A DNA stretch of 64,000 bases from CAWAYH01 sp963786195. Its GTDB lineage: Bacteria > Acidobacteriota > Vicinamibacteria > Vicinamibacterales > 2-12-FULL-66-21. The translations under genes and the position numbers were made by a program. Where the stretch lies: the NCBI GenBank assembly GCA_963786195.1, contig CAWAYH010000002.1, positions 186,001-250,000 of the forward strand, in the 5' to 3' direction. Of the stretch, positions 44,658 to 55,696 are shown one piece after another. The first letter of the stretch is position 1; each line of letters opens with the position of its first letter. The notes under the pieces were generated by a model. That model had not been told where the DNA came from. It did no database searches and was given only the letters and a program-made list of their open reading frames with translations.

Positions 44658-45761
44658 TGCAGCGCCTGCGCTTCCTCGTGTGGAAGGAGTTCCTCGAGCT
44701 CCGGCAGAACCCGCGGCTCTTCGGCCTCGTCATCGTCGCGCCCATCATCCAGCTGACGATGCTCGGCTATGCGGCGACGACCGACGTACGGAACGTGCCC
44801 GTCGTCGTCGCAGACGGCGATCGGTCGGCCGCGAGCCGCGAGCTCGATCGCCCGGTTCGACGGCTCGCCCAACTTCACGATCATCGACACGGTGACGACC
44901 GTCATGGAGATCGAGCCGTATCTCGAGCGGGGCCGCGCCTGGCTGGCGCTGTCGATTCCCACCGGGTACGGCGAACACGTGAAGTCGGGAACACCGGTGA
45001 CGGTCCAGGTCGTTGCCGACGGCACCGACTCGAACTCGACGACGGTCGCGCTCGGGTACGCGACGAGCCTGATCGGGGGGTACGCGCAGGAGCTCGCCGA
45101 GTCGGGACCGACGCCGGGCATCGACGCACGCATCCGCGTCTGGTTCAACCCGCAGCTCGAGAGCCGTCATTTCATGATCCCCGGCGTGCTCGCGCTCGTG
45201 CTGCTCGTCGTGACTGCGAACCTGGCCGCGATGGCCATCGTCCGCGAGAAGGAGCTGGGCACGCTCGAGCAGCTCAACGTGACGCCGCTGCGCCGATGGG
45301 AGCTGATCGTCGGCAAGCTCCTGCCGTACGGCGTGATCGGGCTCGTCGACGTGCTCCTGGTCGTGGCCGTCGCCGTCTTCTGGTTCCAGGTGCCGCTGCG
45401 TGGGAGCTTTGCGCTGCTCTTCGCGATGAGCCTGTTGTACGTGCTCTGCACGCTGTCGCTCGGACTGTTCATCTCGACCATTTCCGAGACGCAGCAGCAG
45501 GCGATGATGACGGCGACGTTCTTCTTCCTGACGCCGATGATCTACCTCTCGGGGTTCATCTTTCCGATCGAGAACATGCCGGCCGTCATCCAGCCCTTTA
45601 CCTACCTGATTCCGCTGCGATACTTCCTCGTGATCGTCCGAGGCATCTTCCTGAAGGGGATCGGCCTCGATCTGCTGTGGCCGCAGGCAGCAGCGATGGC
45701 CGCCTGGGGAGGGGTCATGCTGACGATGGCCGTGATTCGCAGCCGCAAGCGCGCGTCCTAG
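44657..45761 (+). CDS. ABC-2 type permease, second subunit, one frameshift
   Basis: ~368 residues from ATG 44657, sharing one base with the preceding stop. It has the same topology as the first permease: RLFGLVIVAPIIQLTMLGYA (TM1), periplasmic VVVADGDRSAASREL ... YLERGRAWLALSIPTGYGEH, then MIPGVLALVLLVVTANLAAM, ELGTLEQLNVTPLRRWELIV, LGLFISTISETQQQAMMTAT and MIYLSGFIFPIENMPAVIQP. The single break near 44850 rejoins ELIARFDGSPNFTIIDTV. It completes the TetR-HlyD-ABC-TolC-ABC-permease-permease operon. The substrate is unknown; YbhGFSR-type systems export cationic drugs or xenobiotics. Confidence 0.92.
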
Positions 45762-45866
45762 GCCTGCCGCCACCTGCAGAGGACTGGACGATTCCGCAGC
45801 TCTACCAGCGCGGGCGCGTACTGGGTTAAGGTGATAGCGCCCTGCGGTCGGCAGGACGACCAGGAC

Positions 45867-48502
45867 GTGGCGATTCCCAACCAGCTCAATCACTACACGA
45901 TTCTGGAGCCGCTCGGCCAGGGCGGCATGGGCGAGGTCTACCTCGCCGAAGACACGAAGCTGCACCGGAAGGTCGCCATCAAGGTGCTGTCGGGCCTGAT
46001 GTCGAGCGATCCAGAGCGGCGCGAGCGCTTCGAGCGTGAAGCGCGCGCGGTTGCCGCGCTGAATCATCCCAGCATCGTGACGATTCATTCCGTCGAAGAG
46101 GCGGACGGCGTTCCATTTCTCACGATGGAGCTCGTCGAAGGCCGGCTGCTCTCCTCGGTCATTCCTGCTGAAGGGATGCCGCTCGACGCGCTGCTGCGCG
46201 TCGGGATCGGCGTCAGCGACGCGATGTCCGCTGCGCACCAGCGCGGCATCACGCACCGTGACCTCAAGCCCGCCAACGTCATGGTCACACCCGACGGACG
46301 GGTCAAGGTGCTCGACTTCGGCCTGGCGAAGCTGCGCGATCCCGCGATCGATGCCAACGGCCTGACGCAGCTGCCCCAGGCAGGCCTGACGGGCGAGGGG
46401 CGGATCATCGGCACGGTCGCCTACATGTCGCCAGAACAGGCAGAGGGCAAGCCGGTCGATCCGCGCTCGGACATCTTCTCGCTCGGCGTGATGCTCCACG
46501 AGATGGCCACGGGTCAGCGTCCGTTCCAGGGCGACACGAACGTGTCGGTCATCTCGTCGATCCTCAAGGACACTCCGAGCGCGATCACGGATCTCAATCC
46601 ACGACTGCCGCCGGGCCTCGCGAAGATCATCCGGCGGTCGCTCGCCAAGGATCCCTCGCGCCGCTATCAGACCGCGACCGATCTGCGGAACGAGCTGGAA
46701 GAACTGCAGCAGGAGGTCGACAGCGGCGTGACGGTGTCGATGTCGGCCTCGCGATCGTCGGCCCGACGCTCGCTGCCCATCGGCACGATCGTGCTGGCGA
46801 TCGCGGCGGCTGGCGTACTGGTCGCTGCAGGATTCGGTGTAGCTCGGTGGCGGAGCGCCACGGGGCCGGGGCGCGGCTCTTCGAGCTCGATCGGTTCACC
46901 CGGCTGACCACCAGCGGCAACGCATTCATGGCCGCGATCTCCAGTGACGCTCGCTACGTCGTCCACATCAAGAGCGAGGGCGTGCGTCCCGGCCTGTGGG
47001 TCCGGCAGACGGCGACGTCGAGCGACGTCCAGATCGTGCCGCCCGCGCCGGTCCGGTACGACGGCCTGACGTTTTCGCCCGACGGCAACTATGTCTACTA
47101 CGTGACCTATGAGCTGAGCGGCGGGGTAGGGACGCTCTTCAGGATCCCTGCGCTCGGCGGCTCGCCTGCACGGGTGATCGAGGACATCGACAGCCGCATC
47201 ACGTTCTCGCCGGACGGCCGCCAGGTGGCGTTCATGCGGGGCAAGCCGGCGCAGGGTCGCGACTACCTGCTGATCGCGAACGCCGATGGTTCCGGGATCC
47301 GCGAGCTGGCGACGCTCGAGCCCCCGGATGGTTTTCAACGCAACGCGCCGTCGTGGTCTCCCGACGGCCGCCGCATCGTGGCCGGCGGCCAGTCCATGCG
47401 GGACGGTCCGCACTTTGTCTGCTTCGTCGTGGATGTGGCGACCGGAAAGGCGGAAAGCGTCGGCGGACGATGGGCATTCCTCCAGGACGTCGAGTGGATG
47501 CCGGACGGCGGGTCGTTCGTCGTGTCGGCTGTGGACTTCGGGGGTCAGTCGCCACAACTCTGGCAGGTGACGTATCCGGAAGGGAACCGGCGCCGCATCA
47601 CGAACGATCTCAACAACTACATCGGCGTGAGCGTGTCCGCCGACGGCCGATCGATATCGACCATCCAGGCTGAAAGCATGTCGAACATCTGGGTGGTGCC
47701 GACCGACACTCCCGATCGCGCGACGCAGATTACGAACGGCCGCGGCCGCGGCGACGGCCTGCCGGGGCTGGCCTGGACGCCGGATTCGCGAATCCTCTTC
47801 ACCTCGTCGGTCAGCGGTCAGCCGCAGATCTGGATCATGGATGCGGACGGCGGAAACCAGCGGCAGCTGACGAACGACCCGACGCCGTCGATGAACCCGG
47901 TCATGACACGTGACGGACGTTTTGTGATCTACCGAAAATGGGAGCAGGGCGGCATGAACCTGCGTCGCCTCGCGCTCGACGGATCCGATGCGCGCGCGCT
48001 CACGACCAGTGGGTCCGCATTCAATCCCGTCGTCGGCCCCGATCCGCCCTGGGTGTTCTTCTATTCGCCCGCCTCCGGGAAACCGAGCCCCTTCAAGGTT
48101 TCTGTCGAGGGAGGCGATCCCGTCCCGCTGGGAGACACGTACTTCCAACCGCTCGATGTGTCGCCGGACGGCAAACTGCTGCTGGGCGCCGGGTGGGACG
48201 TGAAGGCCCGTCGCGCGAGTCTCGCGACACTGGCCGTCAGCGGGGGAACGCCCGCCACGCTCGGGCTACCCGTCACAGTGGGCGCGTCGTGGGCTCCTGA
48301 TGGACGGTCCGTCACCTATGTGGATGTTCGACACGATGCGGTCAATATCTGGATGCGCGATCCGGCCACGGGCAACGCCCGTCAGTTGACGCGGTTCAAC
48401 GCCGAAAACATCCGGGGCTTCGCATGGGCGCCCGATGGCAAGCGGCTCGCCGTCGCGCGCGGCTGGAACTTCAGCGACGTGGTGTTGCTCAACGCGAAAT
48501 AA
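45867..48502 (+). CDS. Transmembrane Ser/Thr protein kinase with extracytoplasmic TolB-like propeller, one frameshift
   Basis: ~878 residues. GTG 45867 starts IPNQLNHYTILEPLGQGGMG; kinase motifs are GQGGMGEVYLA (P-loop), VAIKVL (Lys), THRDLKPANVMV (catalytic loop), LDFGLAKL (DFG), VAYMSPEQAEG (activation loop end) and RSDIFSLGVMLHEM. A TM helix is near 310 (IGTIVLAIAAAGVLVAAGFG). The break near 46855 joins VARWRSA to LFELDRFTRLTTSGNAFMAA; six or so TolB/PD40 repeats follow (DGLTFSPDGNYVYYVTYELS, APSWSPDGRRIVAGG, PGLAWTPDSRILFTSSV, PLDVSPDGKLLLGAGW, GFAWAPDGKRLAVA). The propeller probably senses envelope or external ligands. The FHA regulator at 30494 is a conceivable substrate. Confidence 0.93.
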
Positions 48503-48513
48503 GACAGCGTGCC

Positions 48514-48554
48514 GATTGCGGACTACGGATTGCCGATTGCCGCAGTCCGCAATC
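48514..48554. terminator. 11-bp inverted repeat between convergent genes
   Basis: GATTGCGGACT (48514-48524) and AGTCCGCAATC (48544-48554) form a perfect 11-bp stem with a 19-nt loop that itself contains GATTGCC repeats. It sits between the kinase-TolB stop and the convergent ADOP stop, with no T tract, so a terminator role for both genes is plausible but not typical in form. Confidence 0.45.
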
Positions 48555-48564
48555 CGCCGTGCAC

Positions 48565-50985
<2,421 letters not shown>

Positions 50986-50996
50986 GGCTTAGGAAA

Positions 50997-51059
50997 GGGA
51001 AAAGGGAAAAGGGAAAAGGGAAAAGGGACAAGGGACAAGGGACAAGGGACAAGGGACAG
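50997..51059. repeat. Heptamer array, (GGGAAAA)x4 then (GGGACAA)x4 and GGGACAG
   Basis: Nine contiguous heptamers from 50997 to 51059, followed by a degenerate GGGAAGA. It begins 12 nt upstream of the ADOP start and lies 138 nt before the four-helix-bundle gene. It is the reverse-complement family of 51615-51677. Confidence 0.95.
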
Positions 51060-51197
51060 GGGAAGAGTGCAGAAAATGCAACGCTCCGCGATGGTCCTGG
51101 GTTGCAGTAATTGCAATCGTCCTCACACGTTGTTCACGATTTACTAACGAATTTCGATTGAACGGTACGGGCACTGGTTCTGCAACCTGGGCAGGAC

Positions 51198-51572
51198 ATG
51201 AAACCGTACGACCTCCGCGAGCGCTCATTCTTGTTTGCCTGCGATCTCGTCGCCTTCTGCCGCGTGGTCGCGGACCGGGGATACATTCTTGGGCGACTCG
51301 CAGTCCAGCTGCTCAAAGCGGGAACCGCGATCGGCGCCAATCTCGAGGAAGCCGCAGACGGACAGAGTAAGGCGGATTTCATCGCGAAGACATGCATCGC
51401 GCTGAAGGAAGCTCGCGAAACGCGATTCTGGTTGCGCCTGATCGCCGCATCTGAACGTTCCCTACAACCACAAACCGTGCCGCTGACAGCCGAAGCGTCC
51501 GAGTTCATTGCCATGCTGACGACCAGCATCAAAAAGGCTCGATCCAACCCGCACCGAGGAAACCCACTTTAG
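51198..51572 (+). CDS. Four-helix-bundle (S23/23S-IVS-type) protein
   Basis: 124 residues, intact: KPYDLRERSFLFACDLVAFC, VVADRGYILGRLAVQLLKAG, TAIGANLEEAADGQSKADFI, AKTCIALKEARETRFWLRLI, AEASEFIAMLTTSIKKAR. LKAGTAIGANLEEA, SKADFI, ALKEARETRFWLRL and the C-terminal helix are signatures of the S23 four-helix-bundle family, encoded in 23S rRNA intervening sequences of some bacteria and related in fold to Avd of diversity-generating retroelements. They are basic pentameric nucleic-acid-binding proteins of unknown cellular role. Here there is no rRNA; the gene sits between two inverted arrays of heptamers. The start ATG 51198 has GGACATG-type upstream bases but no strong ribosome site. Confidence 0.88.
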   Translation: MKPYDLRERSFLFACDLVAFCRVVADRGYILGRLAVQLLKAGTAIGANLEEAADGQSKADFIAKTCIALKEARETRFWLRLIAASERSLQPQTVPLTAEASEFIAMLTTSIKKARSNPHRGNPL

Positions 51573-51614
51573 CGGCCCGGGGCCTGCCTTCACCTGTTCA
51601 TTCCCCCCTGTGCC

Positions 51615-51677
51615 TTACCCCTTTTCCCTTACCCCTTTTCCCTTATCCCTTGTCCCTTGTCCCTTGTCCCTTGTCCC
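51615..51677. repeat. Heptamer array, inverted relative to 50997-51059
   Basis: Nine contiguous heptamers: TTACCCC, TTTTCCC, TTACCCC, TTTTCCC, TTATCCC and four TTGTCCC. In reverse complement these read GGGACAA x4, GGGATAA, then GGGAAAA/GGGGTAA, i.e. the same two unit types in the same order as the array on the other side of the four-helix-bundle gene. Confidence 0.95.
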
Positions 51678-51742
51678 TTTTAAAGGCGTCCGCATCCGGG
51701 ACGGCCGATCCCGCAGGAGGACAGAACCTGTGGCCAGTCGGG

Positions 51743-51748
51743 TACACT
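51743..51748 (+). promoter_or_regulatory. TACACT -10-like element, 7 nt before the DUF72 start
   Basis: TACACT ends 7 nt before the GTG at 51756. A Shine-Dalgarno-like GCAGGAGGACAG lies further up (51713-51724), 30 nt from the start and therefore too far to be used, so initiation may be leaderless. Confidence is limited by the single hexamer. Confidence 0.4.
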
Positions 51749-51755
51749 CAGCTGC

Positions 51756-52472
51756 GTGCCCACTCGTGTGCTCGTCGGAACGTCCGGCTACAACTATCCC
51801 GAGTGGCGGGGCAGCTTCTATCCCGAGAAGTTCAGCACCGACAAGATGCTGGCGTTCTACTCGGAGCGGCTGCCCACGGTCGAGATCAATTACACGTTCT
51901 ACAGAGCGCCGAGCGAGAAGCTGCTGGCCGGCTGGGCGGCGGGGACGCCCGAGCACTTCACGTTCACGCTCAAGGCGCCGCGCCGCATCACGCACGATTC
52001 CAAGCTGCAGCGATGCGAGGAACTGACCCAGAGCTTCTGCCAGACCGCGCGGACGCTTGGGCCCAAGCTCGCGGTGCTCCTGTTTCAGCTGCCGCCGACA
52101 TTTCGGAAAGCGGCCGCGGTGCTGCGCGATTTCACGGACGTGCTGCCCGACGGCGTCCGCGCCGCGTTCGAGTTCCGCCACGCGTCATGGCTCGACGAGG
52201 AAGTGTTCGAGATCCTCGCGGCTCGCAATCTGGCGCTCTGCATTGCCGACAGCGAGAAGATGAGCACGCCCGTGCGCATGACCGCCGACTATGCCTACTT
52301 CCGGCTGCGTGATGAAGGCTATCAGGAGGCGGACATCGATCGCTGGGCCCAGACCATCGGCGGGCTGGACGGCCTAACGGATGCCTTTGTCTACTTCAAG
52401 CACGAAGAGCAGGGACTTGGTCCCGAGTTCGCGCAGAAGCTGATCGCGCGACTTCCTCAGCGAACGCCATGA
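51756..52472 (+). CDS. DUF72 family protein
   Basis: 238 residues from GTG 51756: VGTSGYNYPEWRGSFYPEKF, FYSERLPTVEINYTFYRAPS, TPEHFTFTLKAPRRITHD, LAVLLFQLPPTFRKAAAV, VRAAFEFRHASWLDEEVFEI, TPVRMTADYAYFRLRDEGYQ, DAFVYFKHEEQGLGPEFAQK. The G(T/C)SGYxYxxWxGxFYP start, EIN(Y/S)TFY and EFRHxSW are the DUF72 signatures, a TIM-barrel-like fold of unknown activity found widely in bacteria and archaea. It is cytoplasmic. Its 3' end overlaps the convergent YheT-type hydrolase by 77 nt. Confidence 0.93.
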   Translation: MPTRVLVGTSGYNYPEWRGSFYPEKFSTDKMLAFYSERLPTVEINYTFYRAPSEKLLAGWAAGTPEHFTFTLKAPRRITHDSKLQRCEELTQSFCQTARTLGPKLAVLLFQLPPTFRKAAAVLRDFTDVLPDGVRAAFEFRHASWLDEEVFEILAARNLALCIADSEKMSTPVRMTADYAYFRLRDEGYQEADIDRWAQTIGGLDGLTDAFVYFKHEEQGLGPEFAQKLIARLPQRTP

Positions 52473-53418
52473 TCTGCGCCTCCGCCCAGTAACCGTCCGT
52501 GCCCTCGCGCGCGTCCGCGACGAATGCGCAGTGCCCGCCGTGCCGCGTGATGATGACGCGCAGGCGCGGGTTTCCGGTCACCTTCGGATCGCGGAACGGC
52601 CCCGGCGGCACGAACGGATCGTCCTCGGCGCTGATGACGAGCGCCGGGACGCGCACGCGATCGATGACGCGCATCGCGCTCGCCCGATGGTAGTAGTCGG
52701 ACGCGTCGCGGAACCCGAAGTGCGGCGCCGTATACGTCTCGTCGAACTGCCGCACCGTGCTGATCGAATCGAGCCGCTCCACAGAGAAGCGTTGCGGAAA
52801 CCAGCGCGCTTTGCGCCGCATCCGTCCTTTGAGGCCACGGACGAAGTTCCACTGATACGCGAAATTCTGCCGACGCTCGAGCGCGCGAACGCACGCTTCG
52901 AGCTCCACCACCGGTGAGACGGCGGCCACGCCGCGGAGTTGCGCCGGTGGCGCGTCGCCGTAGTCGCCCGCGAGCTTCAAGCCGAGATTGCCCCCCAGCG
53001 AATACCCCGCCACCACGATGTCCCCGATCCCGTCGCGATCCGCCAGCTCGCGAATCACGTGATCGGCGTCGGCGGTCAGTCCGGAATGGTAGAGGCCGGC
53101 GGCCAGCTGTTCGGTGCCGCCGCAATTGCGCTGGTTGAGCAGGATCACGTTGAAGCCTGCCCGGTAGCCTTTGTCCGCGAGGCCGCGCATGTAGTGGGCG
53201 TCGCTCGATCCCTCGAGCCCGTGCAGTGCCAGAAGCGCGGGATGCCGCGCGCGATCGGCCTGCCAGTGACAGTGCGCGAGGATCTTCGTGTCTGGCGCGA
53301 CGTCGAAGAACCGATCCGTCGGGGGAGGCAGGTCGGGAAAGTGCCGGGGTCGGCCCCAGGCGTAAATGGTCATGAGATGGCCGTTGCGCAGGCCTTTTTT
53401 GGGCTCGTAGTGGCTCAT
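52396..53418 (-). CDS. YheT-family alpha/beta hydrolase
   Basis: ~340 residues from ATG 53418 (MSHYEPKKGLRNGHLMTIYA). The catalytic elements are the nucleophile Ser in VVAGYSLGGNLGLKL, Asp in VISAEDDPFVPPGPF and His in RHGGHCAFVADAREG. Upstream, ALLALHGLEGSSDAHYMRGL holds the HG oxyanion dipeptide and VILLNQRNCGGTEQLAAGLY is a YheT hallmark. Family members are poorly characterised esterases. It is probably cytoplasmic. The 3' end runs 77 nt into DUF72 antisense; the last ~25 residues (SASARTRDQVPALRA) therefore may be a reading artefact beyond a lost stop. Confidence 0.9.
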   Translation of the reverse strand: MSHYEPKKGLRNGHLMTIYAWGRPRHFPDLPPPTDRFFDVAPDTKILAHCHWQADRARHPALLALHGLEGSSDAHYMRGLADKGYRAGFNVILLNQRNCGGTEQLAAGLYHSGLTADADHVIRELADRDGIGDIVVAGYSLGGNLGLKLAGDYGDAPPAQLRGVAAVSPVVELEACVRALERRQNFAYQWNFVRGLKGRMRRKARWFPQRFSVERLDSISTVRQFDETYTAPHFGFRDASDYYHRASAMRVIDRVRVPALVISAEDDPFVPPGPFRDPKVTGNPRLRVIITRHGGHCAFVADAREGTDGYWAEAQIMAFAEEVARSASARTRDQVPALRA

Positions 53419-53495
53419 GTCACGGTCGAGTAAACAAGTGTACCGCACGCGCCGATAGGCAGGAGAGATTGGGCTCGTGTTGGAAAGGTGCAAAC

Positions 53496-54236
53496 ATGTG
53501 CACACCGTTGCATGAACGCTTGAGGCTGGCTCGTGAACGTCGCGGCCTGCCGCTCCAGAAGATGGCGCGCGAGTGGGGTGTCCGGGAACATAACCTCGCG
53601 CTGATCGAACAGGATGCCTTTGAGGACCTTCCGTCCGGTCTCTACGGACGAGCGGCGGTTCGGGCCTATGCCGCCGCGGTCGGGCTGGCACCTGACGAAG
53701 CCGTGGCGGAGGTCATCCATCGGCTGCGGGTGCCGGAAGATCCGCTCGATGGGCTGGCGCGCGTGCGTGGACTCAGCCGACCGCCGGCGCGCAAACCGCG
53801 GGAGGAGGCCGCCGAGGCCAACCCCGCGCCTGCCGCAGCGGGAGGTCGGTGGCGCACCCAGGCCGCTGCCGCCACGGACGCGGCGCTGCTCCTGGCCATC
53901 GACTACGCGCTGCTGCAGATAACGGCATTTGTGGCGGGTGTGTCGGTCGGAACGCTGATCCGTTCCGGCGCGCCCTCGCTCGTCCTGCTGTACGCATTGA
54001 TCGCTGGCCTGTACTTCGTGCTGCTCGGCGGAGTCGGAGCAGGCACGCCCGGCGTCCGTCTGGCGCACGCACTCCCGGATGAGGGAGCCGTCGGAGCGCT
54101 CGACATTCACACGGCGCTCGAGCGCGGGCTTCGTTACGCCCGGCGCGAGGGCTCGAGCCTGATCAAGTGGCCGGCGAACAGCGTCCTGCATCGCGACTGG
54201 CTCCGGATGCGTCGCGCGTGGGGCCGGGTTTTCTAG
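53496..54236 (+). CDS. HTH (RodZ-like) protein with RDD-like membrane domain
   Basis: 246 residues from ATG 53496. Residues 1-80 form an Xre/RodZ-type HTH: HERLRLARERRGLPLQKMAR, EWGVREHNLALIEQDAFEDL and PSGLYGRAAVRAYAAAVGLA. A charged linker (RPPARKPREEAAEANPAPAA) precedes two TMs (DAALLLAIDYALLQITAFVA, PSLVLLYALIAGLYFVLLGG) and a motif VGAGTPGVRLAHAL, which resembles the PGK(R/M) loop of RDD proteins. A cytosolic C-terminal ~55 residues includes LERGLRYARREGSSLIKWPA. It may link cytoskeletal or DNA contact to the membrane. The name is by resemblance only. The 3' end overlaps the convergent gene by 4 nt. Confidence 0.6.
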   Translation: MCTPLHERLRLARERRGLPLQKMAREWGVREHNLALIEQDAFEDLPSGLYGRAAVRAYAAAVGLAPDEAVAEVIHRLRVPEDPLDGLARVRGLSRPPARKPREEAAEANPAPAAAGGRWRTQAAAATDAALLLAIDYALLQITAFVAGVSVGTLIRSGAPSLVLLYALIAGLYFVLLGGVGAGTPGVRLAHALPDEGAVGALDIHTALERGLRYARREGSSLIKWPANSVLHRDWLRMRRAWGRVF

Positions 54237-55696
54237 CGCAGCCGATATACGCGGATCGGGCCTGACGCGAACGCGACAGGCAGGTCGAACGTCCGCTCGG
54301 TCACAAAGTAGTCGAGGCCGTGGCGCGCGCCGAGGTCGCGAGCGCGTTCGGTCGTGAGCGCGCCGAAGTCGCCGAGCTCCTGGATGCGATCGCGCGTGCG
54401 CAACGCGATCGCGCGATCGTACATCCCGACGGCCCGATCCTTGAGCGGTTCGATGAAGACATCCCGCTCACCGGCCACACGCACGCTCGTGCCGTAGAGC
54501 ACCGCGTGCAGCGGGTCGGCCAGCCACCCGCTTCCCGGGTCCGATGCGCGCGCCCAGGCCATCGCGCGGCCCCAGTCGTCATCCCTGACATAGACCTGCG
54601 CAATCGGCCGATCGGGGAACTCGACCAGCTTCACATAGGTGCCGCGCACCACGGACAGCATTGCGAGTGCGACTGCGACGACCCGAGCGCGTGCCTCGCG
54701 GGCGCCGCCGTACTCGGCCAGTACCCAGACGACATAGATCACCGCGAGGAAATCGAGCATCCAGAAAATCCTGCCCGGTTGCAGCTGAATGGCGATCGCG
54801 ACGCGCGCGGCGTTGAGCGGAAGCAACGCGGCGAAGACGAGCACGAGCGTCAGACACCCGACGACGAGGCCGGTCTCGCGCGCGCTGCTGTGCCCCGACG
54901 CCCGTCGAAGCCGCCAAATCCACACGATCGCCGGGATGTATGCGAGGTTGACGAGCCACGCGGTGGCGGGCCAATCGAGCGGAAAAAGATAGTTCCGTTC
55001 GACCAGGGTCTGGTACCACGGCTCGTCCATCCGAACGAGGCGTCCGGCCAGCGGTCCCACCAGCAACGCCCAGCCCCCCACGACCGCTCCGACCGTGGCC
55101 GCCACGGAGAGCGGCAGTCGCATCTTGCGCTCTGCGACGAACGTCGCGACGACGATCCAGATCGCGAGCCACAGTCCCGTCGTTGGATGGAGCGCGCTGG
55201 CGACGGCGACCAGCGCGAAGGCGGTGATGTAGCCGGCGCGCAGGAATGACGCGATGGCCAGGGCGCCGATCGCAAACGACAACTGCCGTGGATGAAAGTA
55301 GCCCTCGAGGGTATTCGTTCCCGATCTGATGATGGCGTGGCGGAGGGTCATCGCCGCCAGCAGCGCCAGCATCGCCCATCGAGTCTGATACAACGACCCC
55401 GCAATGCGTGTGGCGGCGAACGCCAGGAGGGTCAACGCCAGGAGGTACAGGACGCCGAACAGGGTTGGCAGCGAGATCCCCGTGCCCCTCAGGATCGGCG
55501 CCACGACATCGTCGACGAGCGTCAGCTGCGCTTGCGCGCGGATGAGATCCGTGTCGCGGGGATAGAGCGCCGGATTCGCGCGCGCGAGGACGGCAGGCGC
55601 ATAGAAGGCCTGGTCGGATGCACCGTAGCGGTAGCCGGCCGAGTTGAGCGTCGCCAGGATGATGAAGGCGACAAGCGACAGCGCCTTACTGTTCAT
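54233..55696 (-). CDS. Polytopic membrane protein, GT-C glycosyltransferase-like
   Basis: 487 residues, intact, with about 10-12 TM segments (ALSLVAFIILATLNSAGY, LFGVLYLLALTLLAFAATRI, LSFAIGALAIASFLRAGYIT, LVVGCLTLVLVFAALLPLNA, FWMLDFLAVIYVVWVLAEYG) and a soluble C-terminus (DDDWGRAMAWARASDPGSGW ... DYFVTERTFDLPVAF). A large lumenal loop after TM1 carries DQAFYAPAVLARANPALYPR then DTDLIRAQAQ, with the Asp-rich region expected for lipid-linked sugar transfer in GT-C proteins. The fold suggests a dolichyl- or undecaprenyl-phosphate sugar transferase, but no exact match is recognised. It overlaps DinB by 11 nt. Confidence 0.55.
   Translation of the reverse strand: MNSKALSLVAFIILATLNSAGYRYGASDQAFYAPAVLARANPALYPRDTDLIRAQAQLTLVDDVVAPILRGTGISLPTLFGVLYLLALTLLAFAATRIAGSLYQTRWAMLALLAAMTLRHAIIRSGTNTLEGYFHPRQLSFAIGALAIASFLRAGYITAFALVAVASALHPTTGLWLAIWIVVATFVAERKMRLPLSVAATVGAVVGGWALLVGPLAGRLVRMDEPWYQTLVERNYLFPLDWPATAWLVNLAYIPAIVWIWRLRRASGHSSARETGLVVGCLTLVLVFAALLPLNAARVAIAIQLQPGRIFWMLDFLAVIYVVWVLAEYGGAREARARVVAVALAMLSVVRGTYVKLVEFPDRPIAQVYVRDDDWGRAMAWARASDPGSGWLADPLHAVLYGTSVRVAGERDVFIEPLKDRAVGMYDRAIALRTRDRIQELGDFGALTTERARDLGARHGLDYFVTERTFDLPVAFASGPIRVYRLR

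Noticed and set aside
51198..51572. Diversity-generating retroelement, because the four-helix-bundle protein resembles Avd.
   Set aside because: No reverse transcriptase, no template/variable repeat pair and no C-type lectin-like target gene in the window; the sequence fits the S23 family better.
51198..51572. 23S rRNA intervening sequence.
   Set aside because: No rRNA sequence flanks the S23-type gene; both neighbours are protein genes.
50997..51677. CRISPR-like array at the heptamer repeats.
   Set aside because: Units are 7 nt and contiguous with no spacers, and no Cas gene is nearby.
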